A program made the translations under genes and the position numbers. From contig JAYWHT010000053.1 of the NCBI GenBank assembly GCA_043777595.1, forward strand, positions 1 to 46,193: DNA of 46,193 nt, in the 5' to 3' direction. Below, piece by piece: positions 42,180 through 46,193 of the stretch (position 1 is its first letter; each line of letters starts with the position of its first letter). This DNA is from JAYVJH01 sp043777595. GTDB taxonomy: Bacteria; Bacteroidota; Bacteroidia; Cytophagales; Spirosomataceae. The notes beneath the pieces were generated by a model. The model was not told the DNA's origin. It searched no databases and was given only the letters and a program-made list of their open reading frames with translations.

Positions 42180-43259
42180 ATGTCCAAGATAAATACTACT
42201 GCCTTGCAGCAATATAGCCAGTCGTATGCTGCAAAAATTTGTACTGATTTTTTTAGTAATAATACAACTATATCGGGAGTCCAAATACTAAAACTAACCG
42301 ATATTCCACAGGTTAATATGTTTGTGGTAGGTAGTATTTTTGAAAAGTGGAAAGCCGATGCTCAAGGCTTTCGTAGTCATTATTTTAACTTTGAGTCTGA
42401 TACTGTCAAAGCAGCGATGCAGACCTTCATGAATACAGTGTCGCAGCAAATAGCCGTCAAGCGAGAGCATTTAGAACCTCTTTTGGTAGATGCTACAAAG
42501 CAGACGATAACGTTATTGATTGAACCACAAGAATATTTTAATGATATTTTTAGGAGTCAGCCAGATTTTATGCTTACAATAGATGTCATTAACCAGCTAC
42601 AAAAATATACCAAATTCCACACTGAAATTCCTCAATATATTGCTACCAAAATGGCTGGCCAAAGCTACATATATGTCAATCAAGCCATTGTTTGGCTTGA
42701 CGAAGCCGTTAGTAAAGCCAAACAAAAACCCGAAGATATTAACCACTGGATTGTTACTTTTTCAGAAAAACTACCCTTAGACATAGATAAAATAGTAAAG
42801 AAAAGCATTCAAGACAGTGCCAACTACCTAACATCTGCTGGAAACGACAAAGTATCTTTTTTTGATTTAATAACCCAATCGCTCCCCAGTCCAGAACCTA
42901 AAAAAACAATTACTGAAATAACCCAAAACGAATCGATAAGAAATGAGGTCTCGGTTGAAGACACCCTCAATGATAGTTTTAGACCAGAACAAGAAAATTT
43001 GGCCGAACAACTCCAAAACATGCCTATTTCAAGTATTTCTGACAATATACCACTGCATCAAAAATTCATGTTCATTTCGCACCTTTTTGGTGGAAGCATG
43101 ATAGCTTATGAAAAGGTAATTTCAGAACTTGAGCAGGCTGGCAACTATGACTCAGCCCGAGAGCTGGTAACATACACTTACGCCAATCAGCACGGCTGGG
43201 ACGCAAGCAGCGATGCCGTTTCGCAGTTGATAGATGTACTAAAAAGAAGATTCGGATAA
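42180..43259 (+). CDS. conserved-looking hypothetical protein
   Basis: This 359-residue protein has no signal peptide or membrane segment, so it is probably cytoplasmic. I recognise no enzyme domain. Residues about 1-230 are mixed helix and strand. About 230-290 are polar and probably disordered (many Glu, Asn, Ser). The last 70 residues (PLHQKFMFISHLFGGSMIAY, EKVISELEQAGNYDSARELV) resemble a helical module seen at the C-terminus of other Bacteroidota hypothetical proteins. It lies between comM (69 bp upstream) and the ohr-like gene (32 bp downstream) on the same strand, so co-transcription is possible. Confidence 0.75.
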   Translation: MSKINTTALQQYSQSYAAKICTDFFSNNTTISGVQILKLTDIPQVNMFVVGSIFEKWKADAQGFRSHYFNFESDTVKAAMQTFMNTVSQQIAVKREHLEPLLVDATKQTITLLIEPQEYFNDIFRSQPDFMLTIDVINQLQKYTKFHTEIPQYIATKMAGQSYIYVNQAIVWLDEAVSKAKQKPEDINHWIVTFSEKLPLDIDKIVKKSIQDSANYLTSAGNDKVSFFDLITQSLPSPEPKKTITEITQNESIRNEVSVEDTLNDSFRPEQENLAEQLQNMPISSISDNIPLHQKFMFISHLFGGSMIAYEKVISELEQAGNYDSARELVTYTYANQHGWDASSDAVSQLIDVLKRRFG

Positions 43260-43291
43260 AGACTATAATTTACTTTTAAATATTTTTAGTT

Positions 43292-43714
43292 ATGCTTACC
43301 AAAATACATTACACTGCCGAAGTAACAAACATAGGTGCCAGAACAGGCAGCGTACGCTCGTCTGATGGGGTACTTGAACTGCAAGTACGCCAACCAGCAG
43401 CGTTGGGTGGCCCCAGCGATAGTCTCTACACCAACCCAGAACAACTTTTTGCAGCTACCTATTCTGCTTGTTTTGCAGGAGCATTGGCCGCCAATGGCAA
43501 AGCAAAAGATATGAGAGACGGCACCGTAACAGCACTCGTACACATAGGAGCCGACAAAGCAGGTGGCTTTGGTATCGGTGCAGAACTTCATATATCGCTG
43601 CCGCACCTTTCAATAGAAGAAGCTACCGAAATTGTTGATAAAGCGCACCAAAGTTGTCCATACTCAAAAGCAATAAGGGGTAATGTTGATGTTAAATTGG
43701 TCATTAACCCATAA
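43292..43714 (+). CDS. ohr: organic hydroperoxide resistance protein (Ohr/OsmC family)
   Basis: This 140-residue protein is the standard size for Ohr. The two redox cysteines are present: Cys60 in ATYSACFAGA and Cys122 in HQSCPYSKA. LGGPSDSLYTNPEQLFA is the typical Ohr central segment carrying the conserved Glu. It reduces organic peroxides using lipoylated or thiol partners in the cytoplasm. It sits 32 bp after the hypothetical gene. No OhrR-type regulator is visible nearby. Confidence 0.9.
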   Translation: MLTKIHYTAEVTNIGARTGSVRSSDGVLELQVRQPAALGGPSDSLYTNPEQLFAATYSACFAGALAANGKAKDMRDGTVTALVHIGADKAGGFGIGAELHISLPHLSIEEATEIVDKAHQSCPYSKAIRGNVDVKLVINP

Positions 43715-43749
43715 ATCACGTTATTATTTAAAATAAATTTGAATAAAAA

Positions 43750-43781
43750 TTTGAAATTCAAATCAATACTCGTAAATTTGC
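43750..43781 (+). promoter_or_regulatory. Bacteroidota-type promoter of the tRNA-tuf operon
   Basis: TTTG (43750-43753), 19 nt, TAAATTTGC (43773-43781): an exact consensus match. It lies 66 bp before tRNA-Tyr and probably drives the tRNA genes and tuf together. Confidence 0.82.
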
Positions 43782-43846
43782 GTTCCAAAATCGAAGACAG
43801 GATAGATACAAATTGATTTCTAAGAATCGGTTGTTTTGAGATAAAT

Positions 43847-43932
43847 GGGGAGTTTCCAGAGCGGCCAAATGGAGCAGACTGTAAATCTGTTAGAGTAATC
43901 TTTCGGAGGTTCGAATCCTTCACTCCCCACCA
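43847..43932 (+). tRNA. tRNA-Tyr(GTA)
   Basis: Acceptor arm GGGGAGT/ACTCCCC closes the molecule. The anticodon arm CAGAC-TGTAAAT-CTG gives anticodon GTA. A class II long variable arm is present, as expected for bacterial tRNA-Tyr. The T-arm contains GTTCGAATCC and CCA is encoded (43930-43932). Confidence 0.95.
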
Positions 43933-43957
43933 GTTTGTCTATCAGTAAAATAATTAA

Positions 43958-44030
43958 GCGGAAGTAGCTCATTTGGTAGAGCGGTAGCCTTCCAAGCTTC
44001 AGGTGGCGGGTTCGAGCCCCGTCTTCCGCT
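43958..44030 (+). tRNA. tRNA-Gly(TCC)
   Basis: Acceptor arm GCGGAAG/CTTCCGC, D-arm AGCTCATTTGGTAGAGC, anticodon loop CTTCCAA (TCC), T-loop TTCGAGC. CCA is not encoded. Confidence 0.95.
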
Positions 44031-44041
44031 CATATTTTTAA

Positions 44042-44098
44042 GCTGTTATAGCTCAGTGGTAGTTCGTTCCATTTCGGGCACTTCCTTGGTAAGGAAGA
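44042..44098 (+). pseudogene. degenerate partial copy of tRNA-Thr
   Basis: 44042-44062 repeats the first 21 bases of the intact tRNA-Thr, and 44079-44097 repeats its anticodon arm (CACTTCCTTGGTAAGGAAG). A 16-nt segment, TTCGTTCCATTTCGGG, replaces the normal AG between the D and anticodon arms. The T-arm and 3' acceptor strand are missing. Unrelated sequence runs on to 44148. It cannot fold into a normal tRNA. Confidence 0.8.
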
Positions 44099-44156
44099 TA
44101 TAGGGTCAGGGTTGCGTTCAACTTCAAGTCCACGTAATGGCTCATTGTGTTTTTAA

Positions 44157-44228
<72 letters not shown>

Positions 44229-44288
44229 CTGTAACGTCTTTAATATTGTATCACATATATCGAAACCAAATAATTTCTTAGTAAACAA

Positions 44289-45476
44289 ATGGCAAAAGAA
44301 CAATTCGACCGGTCAAAACCCCACGTAAACGTAGGTACAATCGGTCACGTTGACCACGGCAAAACAACATTGACAGCCGCTATCACGACAGTATTGGCAG
44401 GCCAAGGCCTCGCCCAAAAACGCGACTTTTCTTCTATTGATAACGCACCCGAAGAAAAAGAGCGTGGTATTACGATTAACACAGCACACGTAGAATACCA
44501 GACAAAAAATCGTCACTACGCACACGTGGACTGTCCAGGCCACGCCGACTATGTGAAGAACATGGTAACAGGTGCAGCCCAAATGGACGGTGCCATCATA
44601 GTGGTAGCAGCAACAGACGGCCCAATGCCGCAAACACGTGAGCACATCTTGTTGGCACGCCAAGTAGGTGTACCACAGTTAGTTGTGTTTATGAACAAGG
44701 TGGATATGGTGGACGATCCAGAGTTGTTAGAATTAGTAGAAATGGAAATTCGTGAATTGTTGTCATTTTATGACTTCGACGGCGACAATATCCCAGTTAT
44801 TCAAGGTTCGGCACTTGGTGGCCTAAACGGCGAAGGCAAATGGGTTGATAAAATCAACGAGTTGATGGATGCAGTAGATAGCTGGATTCCGACTCCTGCC
44901 CGTGAAACAGAAAAGCCATTCTTGATGCCAGTAGAAGATGTCTTCACAATCACAGGCCGTGGTACAGTAGCCACTGGTCGTATTGAGCGTGGTATCATCA
45001 ACTCTGGTGAAGGCGTTGACATACTTGGTATGGGCGCAGAAGGCTTAAAGTCAGTTGTTACTGGCGTTGAAATGTTCCGTAAAATCTTAGACCGTGGTGA
45101 GGCTGGCGACAACGTAGGCTTATTGCTACGTGGCGTGGATAAAGAGCAGATACGTCGTGGTATGGTTATTTGTAAGCCCGGTTCGGTTAAGCCACACGCC
45201 AAGTTCAAGGCTGAGGTCTATATTCTGTCAAAAGAGGAGGGTGGCCGCCACACTCCATTCTTTAATAAATACCGCCCACAATTCTACTTCCGTACAACAG
45301 ACGTAACAGGCTCAATCACATTGCCCGAGTCTATCGAAATGGTTATGCCAGGCGATAACTTGACAATCGAAGTTGAATTGTTAAGCAAAATTGCAATGGA
45401 AATCGGTCTTCGCTTCGCCATCCGTGAGGGTGGCCGTACAGTAGGGGCTGGTAAAGTAACTGAAATCCTTGACTAA
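44289..45476 (+). CDS. tuf: elongation factor Tu
   Basis: This 395-residue GTPase has a G1 loop GHVDHGKTT, the switch I region ERGITINTAHVEY, DCPGHADY, NKVD and the C-terminal beta-barrels (TDVTGSI...MPGDN). It is full length and carries aminoacyl-tRNA to the ribosome. It follows tRNA-Tyr, -Gly and -Thr, an arrangement also seen at E. coli tufB. Codon use is strongly biased, as expected for a highly expressed gene. It ends at a strong terminator. The tRNA-Trp-secE-nusG genes that often follow tuf are not found in the remaining 700 bp. Confidence 0.98.
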   Translation: MAKEQFDRSKPHVNVGTIGHVDHGKTTLTAAITTVLAGQGLAQKRDFSSIDNAPEEKERGITINTAHVEYQTKNRHYAHVDCPGHADYVKNMVTGAAQMDGAIIVVAATDGPMPQTREHILLARQVGVPQLVVFMNKVDMVDDPELLELVEMEIRELLSFYDFDGDNIPVIQGSALGGLNGEGKWVDKINELMDAVDSWIPTPARETEKPFLMPVEDVFTITGRGTVATGRIERGIINSGEGVDILGMGAEGLKSVVTGVEMFRKILDRGEAGDNVGLLLRGVDKEQIRRGMVICKPGSVKPHAKFKAEVYILSKEEGGRHTPFFNKYRPQFYFRTTDVTGSITLPESIEMVMPGDNLTIEVELLSKIAMEIGLRFAIREGGRTVGAGKVTEILD

Positions 45477-45497
45477 AAAAAATCATTAGTTATATTG

Positions 45498-45536
45498 AAA
45501 GTCGGCCAGTTCAAATTCAGAACTGGCCGACTTTTT
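45498..45536 (+). terminator. strong terminator after tuf
   Basis: AAAGTCGGCCAGTTC (45498-45512), loop AAATTCA, GAACTGGCCGACTTT (45520-45534): a perfect 15-bp stem followed by TTT. It lies 21 bp after the tuf stop. Confidence 0.93.
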
Positions 45537-45540
45537 GTGT

Positions 45541-46007
45541 TGTATAGAGTGCGACAAAACATTTTAGAATGAGCAACCTCGTATAGCTGGCGCTCGCCTT
45601 TAAGGAATAGGGTCGCTAAGACACAAAATTATTCTAAGAAATTATGTCATTATCTACAAATCAATGAAAATATATACAAAAAACATAATTATTTAGCCCA
45701 CAAAAGAAGATTGTGGCGAAGAACAGATTTATGATACTGCTATATATTTAACGAATACATTATATTTGTATTCGCTCGGAAGGTAGAAATAAAGTCTCCC
45801 CTTAGGTTTTTAAGTGCCTATCAAAATCAATGTGCTATGTTGATAACTTACTGATTTACAGTATTGTATCTGACCTATAATAACAGATTACCCACAAACT
45901 ACCAAGTCTATTTTCGGAATTTGAGCGTTTGGTGATAAGTGTTTGAGAGGTGAGTAAAACTTCTTTTATTAAAATGGTTAGGAATAGAAAAATAACAAAG
46001 TAACATA
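45541..46007. other. 467-bp non-coding stretch
   Basis: No gene-like frame is seen on either strand. It contains a short palindrome CGAATAC...GTATTCG at about 45750-45775 and copy C of the dispersed element (45838-45879). Base composition is AT-rich and there is no clear promoter. Confidence 0.6.
45838..45879 (-). repeat. dispersed element, copy C (partial)
   Basis: On the minus strand AATCAGTAAGTTATCAA is identical to the end of copy A. The bases before it (GGTCAGATACAATACTGTA) weakly match the middle part. The AAGTAGTCGTG start is missing or too diverged. Confidence 0.55.
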
Positions 46008-46193
46008 TTAGGCTGCAATAGAGTAGCTTAATTTTGGTGATACTGGATGTGGCCTAATTTTTTTAAAATCAATATAATTTTTATCTGTTTTTACACCACT
46101 AATTGACGTTTTACCAGACCTACCTAACTTTAAGCCCATAGTCAAGTTCAATCTTTGAGGCAATTTCTTTGGGTTTGAGGTGTATTCAATAAA
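46008..46193 (-). CDS. 3' end of an unidentified gene cut by the window edge
   Basis: A minus-strand frame stays open from the window edge (46193) to TAA at 46010-46008 and gives 61 residues. They include RLNLTMGLKLGRSGKTSISG, VKTDKNYIDFKKIRPHPVSP and the C-terminal KLSYSIAA. Residue composition looks like protein, but length alone does not prove it. I recognise no family. Confidence 0.45.
   Translation of the reverse strand, partial: FIEYTSNPKKLPQRLNLTMGLKLGRSGKTSISGVKTDKNYIDFKKIRPHPVSPKLSYSIAA

Overview
This window looks like chromosomal DNA of a Bacteroidota bacterium, probably of the Cytophagales/Spirosomataceae type (inference from gene content, not a phylogeny). Four clean promoters match the Bacteroidota form, TTTG then 19-20 nt then TAnnTTTG. 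Other pointers are atpD-atpC standing apart from the remaining ATP synthase genes, a TonB-dependent receptor with a carboxypeptidase-regulatory N-terminal domain, an 80-residue epsilon subunit, and few Shine-Dalgarno sites (starts are mostly preceded by A-rich stretches).

Layout. 1-190: remnant of a hairpin repeat array. 0.2-11.9 kb: carbohydrate and surface functions. These are a very large secreted SGNH / beta-propeller / cytochrome c fusion, a bifunctional aldolase-dehydrogenase of the rhamnose/fucose type, an MFS permease, a GH2 beta-galactosidase with a strongly basic tail, and an overlapping GT4 glycosyltransferase. 12-16.1 kb: glycerol kinase, a PIN-domain toxin-antitoxin pair, and a DEAD-box RNA helicase with a long leader. 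16.6-24.8 kb: an NlpC/P60 lipoprotein, a sodium/solute symporter, LpxB, a DUF433/DUF5615 toxin-antitoxin pair, the carotenoid genes crtI-crtB, and threonine synthase.

25.0-27.8 kb is a clearly AT-richer, three-gene overlapping operon. It encodes an HNH nuclease, a 77-residue middle component and an SMC/RecN-like ATPase with a DUF2326-type C-terminus. This is the architecture of an ABC-three-component (ABC-3C) conflict system and the best defence candidate in the window.

27.9-35.4 kb: a single-subunit molybdopterin oxidoreductase, an FKBP isomerase translationally coupled to a Prc/Tsp protease, a sulfite/nitrite-reductase-like protein in which I do not see the siroheme-cluster cysteine pattern, and a YeiH-type sulfate/sulfite exporter. 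35.6-43.7 kb: a TonB-dependent receptor, atpC-atpD, ComM/YifB, a conserved hypothetical and an Ohr/OsmC peroxidase. 43.7-45.5 kb: a tRNA-Tyr, tRNA-Gly, tRNA-Thr, tuf cluster with an extra degenerate copy of the tRNA-Thr 5' part. The last 0.7 kb is mostly non-coding and ends in the 3' part of an unidentified minus-strand gene.

Non-coding structure is unusually rich. A roughly 70-bp dispersed element lies directly behind two stop codons, with a shorter third copy behind tuf. A cloverleaf-like double-hairpin element lies between rhaEW-like and MFS genes. Several bidirectional terminators separate convergent genes.
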